Source of the DNA: UBA5614 sp034678545
Lineage (GTDB): Bacteria > Cloacimonadota > Cloacimonadia > Cloacimonadales > Cloacimonadaceae
Length of the DNA: 34,465 nt
Reading direction: 5' to 3'
NCBI GenBank assembly: GCA_034678545.1
Contig: JAXDBS010000042.1
Location: forward strand, 1 to 34,465
The notes beneath the pieces are model-generated. The model made no database searches and was not told where the DNA came from. It saw only the letters and a list, made by a program, of their open reading frames with translations. This document shows, one piece after another, positions 1 through 7,757 of this stretch. Every line of letters starts with the position of its first letter. Position 1 is the first letter of the stretch. The translations under genes and the position numbers were made by a program.

Positions 1-2
1 TT

Positions 3-176
3 CTCGATCCCAAGGCTGACCGCAAAACCGGGACCCTGCTCATAAACTCTATCCGAGTTAAAAACAAGGCTTGGATGAGCAAAAAGTTCAGGAACAGCCT
101 TGAGAAAGAGTTGGAACGCTTTGCCGCATTCAACGCCTGTCATAAATACTCCTTAGACAAGGTCATTCCAATGTAA
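3..176 (+). CDS. C-terminal fragment of an AlkZ/YcaQ-like DNA glycosylase family (winged-helix) protein
   Basis: The window opens inside a reading frame that ends in TAA at 174-176; 57 residues are visible and the N-terminus lies outside. The fragment starts with LDPKADRKTGTLLI, which resembles the 'LDPKADRKaGtL' segment near the C-terminus of the winged-helix, AlkZ/YcaQ-like family (interstrand-crosslink glycosylases and relatives). It ends with a helix containing LERFAAFN, the position where the family usually has 'RFAaFLG'. The assignment rests on this one stretch, and nothing can be said about catalytic residues. It is separated from lptB by about 340 bases and is probably a separate transcription unit. 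Confidence 0.62.
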   Translation, partial: LDPKADRKTGTLLINSIRVKNKAWMSKKFRNSLEKELERFAAFNACHKYSLDKVIPM

Positions 177-518
177 ATCCCTCTCTGGATATAATCAAAT
201 TCACCCATCATCGGTCCCCAACCAATGATTACACTTACTCCAGAGTTTTACCAGACAGGCTGTCTGTATCTCTTCTGGATTAATGTCAGAACTGGGATTA
301 TATATATTTCACACAGAGTGTCCAACGCGATATCCAATGGAGGAGCGAGGAAATTTGATGTGATATTCATATAGAACAACCTAAGCACTTGTGTAATAAT
401 ATGCTTATGCTACAAAGCAATTCATAATTTATACAAATTTTATGCCAATTTGAAAATAAATTTCACACCCGCCTCAGTTTTGCTTGACAAATAAAGTCCG
501 GTTAGATAAAATAGCATC
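177..518. other. Intergenic region without a recognisable gene
   Basis: About 340 AT-rich bases between the glycosylase-like gene and lptB. I see only very short open frames without ribosome binding sites, and no clear terminator hairpin. The only convincing signal is the lptB promoter at its right end (484-512). The usual lptB partners lptA and lptC are not here. Confidence 0.6.
484..512 (+). promoter_or_regulatory. Sigma-70-type promoter of lptB
   Basis: A perfect -35 box TTGACA (484-489), a 17-base spacer and a near-consensus -10 box TAAAAT (507-512). Transcription would be expected to start 6-8 bases after the -10 box, at about 518-520. That is the first base of the lptB ATG (519), so the transcript is predicted to be leaderless. 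There is no Shine-Dalgarno sequence before the ATG. Confidence 0.75.
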
Positions 519-1262
519 ATGAGCGAAGACAAAATCAGGGCAGATAAGCTCGTAAAGATATATGGCAAACGCAAGGTCGTGAATGAATTGAGTTTGGACA
601 TCTCGCAAGGCGAGGTTGTCGGCATTCTGGGGCCGAACGGAGCGGGTAAGACCACCACCTTTTACATGATCCTCGGCCTGGCTAAGCCCAACGCAGGCCA
701 TGTCTATTTCAACGACCGCGAGATCTCCAAAAAGCCGATGTATAAAAGGGCGCGGCTCGGGATCGGTTACCTGGCGCAATCACCATCCATCTTTCACAAG
801 CTGACAGTGGAGCAGAACATTCAGGCAATTCTGGAAACGCTTCACCTGAGCCGCAAGGAACGGTCTGCCAAACTGGAGGAATATCTGGCGGAACTCAACC
901 TGGCTCAACTGGCCAAGCAGAAGGCTTATACCCTGTCAGGCGGGGAAAGACGTAAGCTTGAGATTACGCGCGCACTGGTTACCAACCCCGCCTTTCTTTT
1001 CATGGATGAGCCCTTTGCCGGAGTAGATCCCATAGCTGTGGCGGACATCCAGGACATCATCACTAGGCTCCAGAAAAAAGGTATCGGCGTCATGATCACG
1101 GACCATAATGTGGTCGAAACTTTGAAAATTGTGAACCGGGCTTATATTATTTATGAAGGTAAGATCATGGTTTCCGGCAGCAGCCGAGAACTAATAAACG
1201 ACGAAAAAGCCAGGGAACTTTATCTGGGTGACAGGTTCCAGATGAATCCGGAATTTGACTGA
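519..1262 (+). CDS. lptB: LPS export ABC transporter ATP-binding protein LptB
   Basis: 247-residue ABC ATPase that powers extraction of lipopolysaccharide from the inner membrane, as the cytoplasmic subunit of LptB2FG. The Walker A motif GPNGAGKTTT is near residues 38-47, followed by a Q-loop region (YLAQSPSIF). The ABC signature LSGGERRKLEI precedes Walker B FLFMDEPFAGVDP, and the H-loop is TDHNV. The 'LSGGERR..EI' and 'DEPFAGVDP' wording is typical of LptB rather than of amino-acid importers. The start codon has no ribosome binding site and sits at the predicted transcription start. The next gene is rpoN, four bases downstream, which is the classical lptB-rpoN pair. lptA, lptC, lptF and lptG are not in the window. 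Confidence 0.95.
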   Translation: MSEDKIRADKLVKIYGKRKVVNELSLDISQGEVVGILGPNGAGKTTTFYMILGLAKPNAGHVYFNDREISKKPMYKRARLGIGYLAQSPSIFHKLTVEQNIQAILETLHLSRKERSAKLEEYLAELNLAQLAKQKAYTLSGGERRKLEITRALVTNPAFLFMDEPFAGVDPIAVADIQDIITRLQKKGIGVMITDHNVVETLKIVNRAYIIYEGKIMVSGSSRELINDEKARELYLGDRFQMNPEFD

Positions 1263-1266
1263 GAAT

Positions 1267-2739
1267 ATGGCGACATTGCAACACACACTCTCTCAAAAGT
1301 TAAAGCAGGAATTGGCACTGAAGCCGAAAATGCTGCAGTCGCTGAAGATGCTCTCTCTGCCTGCTTTGGAGCTGGAAGTGTATATCAAGCAGGAAGTGAT
1401 TAACAATCCTGTGTTGGAACTGCGTGAAGAAAAAGACGAGGAGGATCTGGGTGAATTCACTCCCGACAGCGCAGCCAAGGAAACCGAAACTCCGCTGGAA
1501 TCACCCCAAAGCGATCCCGAATACGGACAAACCCTTGCTGAGGCCAAGGAACTTACGGACACCCTGGACCAATGGAATGAATTTCATCAGGATTATGAAC
1601 CAGCTGGCGGAGACAGCGACAATGAACACACCGAGACTCTTATCCGCTATGAGGAAGACGGCAGATTTACATTTCTGGAACAGCTTTACCCCTTTGAACT
1701 GACGGAAAAGGAATTTGAGTTTGCAGCAGACCTGGTAGAGAACTGTGATGTCTACGGATTTTTGCCCAAGGACTTGGATCTGTATCAGTTGGCCGTTCTC
1801 TACAGTCTCACTCCAGAAGACGCCGACAGTATCCACAAACTGGTCATGTCGCTCTCCCCTCAAGGCATCACAGCCCGCAATATCTCAGAATGCCTTATGG
1901 CACAGCTAACCCCGGAACAGCAAACGAACAGGATCCTGGTCGGATTGGTCACAGATCAGTTCGACAACCTGATCCACCGGAGATACCAGCGCATCGCCTC
2001 TTACTACGGAGTGGCGGAGGATGTCATCCTGTCAATCAGGGAACAGGTTTCCCGCCTTGATCCGAAACCGGGCCTGAGGATCATACCATCCAGTAACAAT
2101 TACATCTACCCGGATGTCACTATCAAGCAGATAGATGAGGAATTCGTAGTGATAATCAATGACATGATCACGCCCAACATCATTATCAGCCCGCGCTACC
2201 GCAAGATGATCAGCCAGGGTTTCAGGGACAAGCAAACCATGCAGTTTGTACGGGACAAGATCAACTCCGCCAAGTTTCTGATCAAGTCCATCTACATGCG
2301 GATGCGCACCCTTGAGCGTGTTACCCTTTCCATCATCAGGCACCAGCATGATTTTTTCTATAATGGCTCGGGCGTGATGCTGCCTTTGACCTATGCCGTT
2401 ATAGCTCAGGACCTGGGTGTAAGCGAATCGACCATATCAAGAGTTGTAAAGCATAAATACGCCGAAACGCCTTATGGCATCTTTTGCCTCAAGGATTTCT
2501 TCACTTCGACAGCAGGAAGGGACGATAACTTTGAAACTGTTTCGCGCCAACGGGTTAAATCACATATCTCCCGCCTGATCGAAATCGAGGATAAAAACAA
2601 TCCGCTCAGTGACCAGGAACTGGTTGAGAAGCTGCATGTTGAAGGCCTTACCATTTCGCGCCGGATCATAGCCAAGTACCGTGACGAAATGGGCATACTC
2701 AATAGCCGACTGCGCAAGAGCAACAACAAAAAGAAGTAA
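1267..2739 (+). CDS. rpoN: RNA polymerase sigma-54 factor RpoN
   Basis: 490-residue sigma-54 factor, which directs RNA polymerase to -24/-12 promoters that need an AAA+ activator. The glutamine/leucine-rich N-terminal activator-interacting region is present (TLSQKLKQELALKPKMLQSL), followed by an acidic linker rich in D and E at about residues 50-130 and the core-binding domain. A helix-turn-helix (DLGVSESTISRVVKHKY) lies near residues 380-400, and the C-terminal RpoN box reads SRRIIAKYRDEM. I prefer ATG 1267 because it gives the usual short N-terminus; an in-frame TTG at 1255 overlapping the lptB stop is possible. Neither start has a strong ribosome binding site, so translation may be coupled to lptB. 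No sigma-54 activator or clear -24/-12 promoter was noticed here. Confidence 0.95.
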   Translation: MATLQHTLSQKLKQELALKPKMLQSLKMLSLPALELEVYIKQEVINNPVLELREEKDEEDLGEFTPDSAAKETETPLESPQSDPEYGQTLAEAKELTDTLDQWNEFHQDYEPAGGDSDNEHTETLIRYEEDGRFTFLEQLYPFELTEKEFEFAADLVENCDVYGFLPKDLDLYQLAVLYSLTPEDADSIHKLVMSLSPQGITARNISECLMAQLTPEQQTNRILVGLVTDQFDNLIHRRYQRIASYYGVAEDVILSIREQVSRLDPKPGLRIIPSSNNYIYPDVTIKQIDEEFVVIINDMITPNIIISPRYRKMISQGFRDKQTMQFVRDKINSAKFLIKSIYMRMRTLERVTLSIIRHQHDFFYNGSGVMLPLTYAVIAQDLGVSESTISRVVKHKYAETPYGIFCLKDFFTSTAGRDDNFETVSRQRVKSHISRLIEIEDKNNPLSDQELVEKLHVEGLTISRRIIAKYRDEMGILNSRLRKSNNKKK

Positions 2740-2774
2740 CAAAACCGGTATATAAGTTAAGGATTGTTAATAAA

Positions 2775-4175
2775 TTGAAGCACTATCAGACTCTGATCAT
2801 AGGGGGTGGCCCCGGCGGATACGAAGCTGCCATCCGGCTGAACCAATACGGCTTGGAATGTGCCGTCATCGAGCAGGAACGGATCGGGGGCATCTGCCTA
2901 AACTTGGGCTGTATCCCCACCAAGGCACTGGTCAGGTCTTCCGAGTTGTGGCACGACATATCGCAAGCCCCTTCTTTCGGATTAGACGCCAGGCTGGATA
3001 TTCTCGATTATCAAAAGGTTTTTTCCCGCAAGAATGAAGTTGTGGAGAAACTGGTATCTGGCGTGGAATTCCTCTTTAACAAACGCAAGATCCCGGTGCT
3101 CAAAGCGCGTGCCGTTACGCTGGAACAGCAGAAAGGCAGGTTTGTCGTGAGCTTGGAGAATGCTGAACCGGTCAGCGGCGAATATGTCATTATTGCCACC
3201 GGATCGGTGCCCAAGGAACTCCCGGGCATTAAGATCGATGAACAGGACATCCTCTCCTCGACCGGCATTCTGAAGCTGGATCGATTGCCTTCCTCTTTGG
3301 CAGTGGTCGGCGGAGGTGTCGTCGGATGCGAGTTCGCATCCATATTCGCTTCTTTTGGGGTGGAGGTTCACCTCATTGAATTTCTGCCCGGACTAGTATC
3401 CACCGAAGATGAGGAAGTCGCCAAACGACTGCAGATGTTTTTGAAAAAAAGCGGAATCAGGGTCAGAACTGGAACCGGAGTCAACGGTGTTAGCAAGGAT
3501 GGTGAAAATCTGGTATTGAAGCTGACCGACGGCACGGAAATGGCTGTGGAAAAAGTTTTGTTGAGTGTGGGCAGGATTCCCGCTTTCAGCCTGATTTGCA
3601 GCTTTGACCTAATCAAGACGGCCAGCGGAGCTCTCGAGATCAACCAGTATATGCTGACCAATGTTCCAAACCTTTATGCCATCGGTGATGTCACAGGCAG
3701 ACTGCAATTGGCACACACGGCTTCCCAACAGGGGCTCAGGGCCGCGGAGCATATCCGCTGCCAGGTAAAGAGCGAACCTTTTGTAAGGAAACCTCTGATT
3801 TATGAAAATATCCCCAGATGCATTTTCACTGATCCGGAGGTCGGTTCTTGCGGACTGTCCGAGCAGCAGGCATCAGAGCAATACGGAGCCGTCAAGATCG
3901 GCAAGTTTCCTTTCACTGCCAATGGCAAAGCATTAGCGGGAGGTAATGTAAACGGATTTGTTAAGGTCATCGCAGCCGGGAAAGAACTGAACCTGGTCGG
4001 GATGCATATTATCGGACCCAATGCAGCGGAATTGATTGCACAGGGCAGCATCCTGATCAACCTGAAAGTTTCGGCTCAAGCTGCAAATGAAGTTGTTTTC
4101 GCACATCCGACTCTTTCGGAAGCGATCATGGAAGCCCTTGAGGACCTGCACGGTCTCTCAATTCATAAAATGTGA
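2775..4175 (+). CDS. lpdA: Dihydrolipoyl dehydrogenase (E3 / lipoamide dehydrogenase)
   Basis: 466-residue FAD-dependent disulfide oxidoreductase that reoxidises dihydrolipoamide with NAD+ in 2-oxoacid dehydrogenase or glycine-cleavage complexes. It shows the N-terminal FAD site GGGPGGYEAA, the redox disulfide in GGICLNLGCIPTK (Cys41 and Cys46), a second dinucleotide fold (VVGGGVVGCEFA), the FAD motif AIGDVTG, and the C-terminal catalytic pair in AHPTLSEA (His444, Glu449). It starts at TTG 2775, with AAGGA at 2759-2763 upstream. No E1 or E2 gene is adjacent, so the complex it serves is unknown; a stand-alone or shared E3 is likely. Its position between rpoN and hpf is unusual. Mercuric or glutathione reductase is less likely because the His-Glu pair and the thiol spacing fit E3. 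Confidence 0.92.
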   Translation: MKHYQTLIIGGGPGGYEAAIRLNQYGLECAVIEQERIGGICLNLGCIPTKALVRSSELWHDISQAPSFGLDARLDILDYQKVFSRKNEVVEKLVSGVEFLFNKRKIPVLKARAVTLEQQKGRFVVSLENAEPVSGEYVIIATGSVPKELPGIKIDEQDILSSTGILKLDRLPSSLAVVGGGVVGCEFASIFASFGVEVHLIEFLPGLVSTEDEEVAKRLQMFLKKSGIRVRTGTGVNGVSKDGENLVLKLTDGTEMAVEKVLLSVGRIPAFSLICSFDLIKTASGALEINQYMLTNVPNLYAIGDVTGRLQLAHTASQQGLRAAEHIRCQVKSEPFVRKPLIYENIPRCIFTDPEVGSCGLSEQQASEQYGAVKIGKFPFTANGKALAGGNVNGFVKVIAAGKELNLVGMHIIGPNAAELIAQGSILINLKVSAQAANEVVFAHPTLSEAIMEALEDLHGLSIHKM

Positions 4176-4193
4176 TTAGAAAGGAGGTATATC

Positions 4194-4727
4194 ATGCAGA
4201 TCACAATTACAGCCAGGCACTTCGAACTCACCAAAGCCATCCGGGACCACGTGGAGACGGCCTGTCTTAAGCTCAAGAAGTACTTTGACCAGATCATCAC
4301 GATCCACGTAACGCTGGCTTGGGAAAACAACAGGAATCTCTGTGAGATGTCACTGCATGCCTCGAAATTCGGCCTTCAGAGCCAGTCAGAAGAAGTCGAT
4401 ATGTATCTGGCGATCGACAACACCATAGACAAAATGGAAGCTCAGATAAAGAAGCTGAAGGATCGCATCACCAACCACCAGAAACGCTCCATCAAGGAAT
4501 TTGATGATTATTCCAGAGCTTCGCTATATCAGGCGGCCGGGACCAACGAGCCCAAAAAACTGATCAAGACAAAGCGCATGGTACCCGAGACTTTGACTGT
4601 TCAGGAAGCTATCGAGAAACTTGCAGACAACGAAGAAGGATACTACATATTCAAGAATGTCGAAACCGACGGTATCAACGTGATCGTGAGAAAAGACGAA
4701 ACACACTTCAAGCTGTTTGAACCATGA
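4194..4727 (+). CDS. hpf: Long-form ribosome hibernation promoting factor HPF
   Basis: 177 residues, the long (two-domain) HPF type. The N-terminal S30AE/YfiA domain (about 1-100) binds the 30S decoding region. The C-terminal domain (about 125-177, containing RMVPETLTVQEAIEKL and a GYYIFKN strand) in long HPFs dimerises ribosomes into 100S particles. The Shine-Dalgarno is the best in the window: AAAGGAGGT at 4180-4188, six bases before ATG. Position downstream of rpoN is widely conserved. A terminator hairpin follows directly. Confidence 0.93.
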   Translation: MQITITARHFELTKAIRDHVETACLKLKKYFDQIITIHVTLAWENNRNLCEMSLHASKFGLQSQSEEVDMYLAIDNTIDKMEAQIKKLKDRITNHQKRSIKEFDDYSRASLYQAAGTNEPKKLIKTKRMVPETLTVQEAIEKLADNEEGYYIFKNVETDGINVIVRKDETHFKLFEP

Positions 4728-4730
4728 TCC

Positions 4731-4758
4731 GCGGGGAGCCAGCCTCCCCGCTTTCTTT
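4731..4758 (+). terminator. Intrinsic terminator/attenuator between hpf and hprK
   Basis: A perfect 8-bp GC-rich stem (GCGGGGAG 4731-4738 with CTCCCCGC 4744-4751), a 5-base loop and a short pyrimidine tract TTTCTTT. The T-tract is imperfect, so partial read-through into hprK is plausible. Confidence 0.75.
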
Positions 4759-4778
4759 AAAAAAAGTGAGTGACGACA

Positions 4779-5768
4779 ATGAAGGAATTCTTAGTCCGTG
4801 ATTTTTTCGACTCCCGAAAAAAGGACCTCGCCCTCAACCTGGTGACCGAACCTGAAACCCTGGTCAACAAAATCACAACACCACATATAAACCGTCCCGG
4901 TCTAGCGCTTGCAGGTTATTCGGAGAATTTCGACAGCAACAGAGTGCAGATCCTGGGTGAAACTGAGGTCCGTTACCTGCAGATTCTGGACGAGGAAAGC
5001 CTCTACAACCGCATGAAGGAGGTTCTGGCCAACAGTATCCCCTGCATCATCGTGGCCAAGGGACTGACGTTGCCACCCGTTGTGGAACATATTGCCAACG
5101 ACTCCAATGTGGCTATCCTATCCAGCCGGTTATCCACAATCCACCTGATGCAACTGGTGTCCAAATACCTGCAGGAATTTTTCGCCTTGGAGAAGACAAT
5201 CCACGCCACTCTCATAGATGTGTTCGGACTTGGGGTGTTGCTGACCGGGAAAAGCGGGATCGGAAAAAGCGAATGCGCGCTGGACCTTATCCACCGCGGC
5301 CACAGCCTGATCGGTGATGACATGATCAACATCCGCTACATCAATGAGAAGCTGCAGGGCAGGCCTGGACGCGAATTCGGCTATTTCATGGAGATTCGGG
5401 GCGTTGGGCTGATCAATGTGGAAAAAATGTTTGGCATTGAACGGGTGCGTCATCAGAAAGACATAGACTTGCAGATCGAACTCATGCCTTGGCAGGAAAA
5501 CATGGATTATGAACGCATCGGCCTGTCGGATAATTACGTAGAGCATTTGGGTGTAAGAGTGCCGGTGATATATCTGCCGGTGTCACCTGGCAAGAATGTA
5601 TCTGTTATAGTTGAAGTTGCCGCCATGAATCTGATCCTGAAAAACGAAGGATATGACGCTGCGGAAGACTGGAACCGCAAGGTCCATGAAGAGATCAAAC
5701 GCAAGACCAAATTGAAGAACATTGAATTGGCCGTTGAAGAGAATGATCAGACAAGAGATAGTGGTTGA
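4779..5768 (+). CDS. hprK: HPr kinase/phosphorylase HprK
   Basis: 329-residue bifunctional enzyme that phosphorylates HPr on Ser46 with ATP or pyrophosphate, and removes that phosphate. The C-terminal catalytic domain holds the P-loop LLTGKSGIGKSECAL (about residues 157-164), the following LIHRGHSLIGDD segment with the family's catalytic His/Asp residues, and the signature EIRGVGLINVEKMFG. The N-terminal domain is present and of normal length. I chose ATG 4779 because AGTGAG lies 8 bases upstream; an in-frame GTG at 4770 would add three residues. The 3' end overlaps ptsH by 26 bases, and its substrate HPr keeps Ser46, so the pair is self-consistent. Confidence 0.93.
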   Translation: MKEFLVRDFFDSRKKDLALNLVTEPETLVNKITTPHINRPGLALAGYSENFDSNRVQILGETEVRYLQILDEESLYNRMKEVLANSIPCIIVAKGLTLPPVVEHIANDSNVAILSSRLSTIHLMQLVSKYLQEFFALEKTIHATLIDVFGLGVLLTGKSGIGKSECALDLIHRGHSLIGDDMINIRYINEKLQGRPGREFGYFMEIRGVGLINVEKMFGIERVRHQKDIDLQIELMPWQENMDYERIGLSDNYVEHLGVRVPVIYLPVSPGKNVSVIVEVAAMNLILKNEGYDAAEDWNRKVHEEIKRKTKLKNIELAVEENDQTRDSG

Positions 5769-6009
5769 GAACAAGTTGGGCTTGCACGCCCGTCCCTCAG
5801 CCCTGCTGGTTAAAGCTGCCACCAAGTACCGATCTGATTTCTTTATAGAAAAAGACGGCATGAAAGTAAATGGCAAGAGCATCATGGGTGTAATGATGCT
5901 GGCAGCGGAATTCAGATCCAAACTGACTCTGATTGCTGACGGAGTTGATGAGGATTTTCTCCTGAAAGAGATCATCGGCATGTTCAAATCCCATTTTGAC
6001 GAGGATTAA
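5743..6009 (+). CDS. ptsH: Phosphocarrier protein HPr
   Basis: 88-residue HPr, the small phosphocarrier between Enzyme I and its targets. With the start at ATG 5743 the numbering matches the family exactly: the Enzyme I site is His15 in GLHARPS and the HprK site is Ser46 in NGKSIMGVM. The longer open frame from 5722 would shift this by seven residues. A GAAGAG sequence lies just upstream of the chosen ATG. It overlaps the hprK end and shares one base with ptsI (TAATG), so the three genes are translationally linked. Confidence 0.95.
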   Translation: MIRQEIVVENKLGLHARPSALLVKAATKYRSDFFIEKDGMKVNGKSIMGVMMLAAEFRSKLTLIADGVDEDFLLKEIIGMFKSHFDED

Positions 6010-7739
6010 TGAAGGTCTTCCCTGGAACGGCCATATCCGGAAATGTTTTTATCGGCAAAGCCATGATCCTGCACCGTTATCAGTATCCGCATTTCCGGAA
6101 GAAGATCGATCCGTCCGAAACCGAGTCCGAACTGGACAAACTGCGATCCGCGCGAACCCTGTTGGAAGAAGAGATCAACTCGTTTCTGCATGACTCTGAC
6201 CTTTCACAGCTTGATAAAGATATCCTGGGCACTCATCTGATGATTCTCAACGATATTGAGATAACCCAGATCCTACGGGAGGCGGTGGAAAAGGACCTGA
6301 TGTCAGCTCCCCAGGCAGTGTTGTCTGCCTATGAGGGGATCATCAAGAACTTCCGTCAGATGGAAAACAGTTACTTTGCCCAAAGGGCTGACGACTACCG
6401 CGACGTCGCCCACAGGCTGATGATGATCCTGCTTAATGCCAAGGGGCAAATAGCTCAGACATACAACCCGGAAGACATCATCTTCACTGACGATATCACC
6501 CCCAGCCTCGTTTCCTCCCTGTCCAAAGCCGGAGCCAAGGCGTATTGTACCGAACACGGCAGTTTGACGTCGCATAGCTCGATCCTGACGCGTGCTTTCG
6601 GACTGACGGCTATGGTAGGGCCTGAGGGCATTTCTTCAGATATAAGGGAAGGCCATGCTGCGATCCTCGATCCGGAGGAAAGCCGGATAATAATAGAACC
6701 GGATGCGGGACACCTGGCAGAATATAAACAGAAAGTTGATAAAACCAGGCAAAAGATTGAAAAGCTTAAAGCCCAGGAAGCCGGCCCTGCCACTACAAAA
6801 AACAATGTCACGGTCAACATCAAGGCCAACATTGAATATCCCGAAGAGGCCGGTAACGTACTGGAACACCATTGCGACGGCATTGGCCTGTTTCGCACGG
6901 AATTTATCTTTCTGAACAGACCCACCCTGCCGGACGAAGAAGAGCAGTACAGTGTCTATGCAGGCCTATTATCCAGGTTGCATGACCTGCCCGTGATCAT
7001 TAGGACTTTTGACCTGGGCGGCGATAAATTGGCAGCGCTGCAGCAGGCCAAGCGGGAAGACAATCCTTATTTGGGCTGCCGGGGAATAAGGCTTTCGATC
7101 AACCAACCCAAGTTATTCAAAACTCAGATACGCGCCATCCTCAGGGCCTCCGTTAAAGGCAGGGCAGCCATTATGTTCCCGATGGTCATCAGCTTGGAGG
7201 ATTTTCTTGCCGCCCATGCCGTGGTCAATCAGTGCAAGGATGAGCTGGCGGCCAGGGGCATTGGCTTTGACAGCAACATCCCCATCGGAGCCATGATCGA
7301 GACACCTTCCGCTGCTCTGTGCGCAGACCAACTTGCGCAAAGATGTGATTTTTTCAGCCTTGGCACCAACGATCTCGTGCAATATACCCTGGCGGTAGAC
7401 CGCAATAATGAAAAAGTCGCCCCTTACTACATCCAGCACCATCCGGCAGTCCTTACGCTGATCAGGAAAACCGTGGAAGCCGCCGCGAAGGCCGGGATAC
7501 CCTTGTCTGTGTGCGGCGAGATGGCATCTGTCTCCAGATACGTGCCGCTCCTGATCGGAATGGGGATCAGCGAGCTCAGTATCAATCCTGATCGGGCCGC
7601 GGAAGTGAAAGCCATTGTGCGAAGCTGCGATCAGCATTTGTTCAACATCGTTCAGGGCTTTGATCTGAATACCGGCATAGCCGACGTGGAGCATTTACTG
7701 GACGTCACTCTCAGGCCCTACCACAGTTTTCAATCCTGA
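6009..7739 (+). CDS. ptsI: Phosphoenolpyruvate-protein phosphotransferase (PTS Enzyme I)
   Basis: 576 residues, a full-length Enzyme I that transfers phosphate from PEP to its own histidine and then to HPr His15. The phosphorylated histidine is His189 in SLTSHSSILTRAFG, a variant of the usual 'GGRTSHtAImAR'. The PEP-binding TIM-barrel is complete: IRTFDLGGDK, GCRGIRL, MFPMV, IGAMIETPSAA, FFSLGTNDLVQYTLAVDR and the catalytic cysteine in VCGEMA. PEP synthase or PPDK is excluded by length and the lack of an ATP-grasp domain. No EIIA, EIIB or EIIC gene is next to it, so the phosphate acceptor is not visible. The start codon overlaps the ptsH stop. Confidence 0.95.
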   Translation: MKVFPGTAISGNVFIGKAMILHRYQYPHFRKKIDPSETESELDKLRSARTLLEEEINSFLHDSDLSQLDKDILGTHLMILNDIEITQILREAVEKDLMSAPQAVLSAYEGIIKNFRQMENSYFAQRADDYRDVAHRLMMILLNAKGQIAQTYNPEDIIFTDDITPSLVSSLSKAGAKAYCTEHGSLTSHSSILTRAFGLTAMVGPEGISSDIREGHAAILDPEESRIIIEPDAGHLAEYKQKVDKTRQKIEKLKAQEAGPATTKNNVTVNIKANIEYPEEAGNVLEHHCDGIGLFRTEFIFLNRPTLPDEEEQYSVYAGLLSRLHDLPVIIRTFDLGGDKLAALQQAKREDNPYLGCRGIRLSINQPKLFKTQIRAILRASVKGRAAIMFPMVISLEDFLAAHAVVNQCKDELAARGIGFDSNIPIGAMIETPSAALCADQLAQRCDFFSLGTNDLVQYTLAVDRNNEKVAPYYIQHHPAVLTLIRKTVEAAAKAGIPLSVCGEMASVSRYVPLLIGMGISELSINPDRAAEVKAIVRSCDQHLFNIVQGFDLNTGIADVEHLLDVTLRPYHSFQS

Positions 7740-7757
7740 AATATTCTGGAGGTGGAA

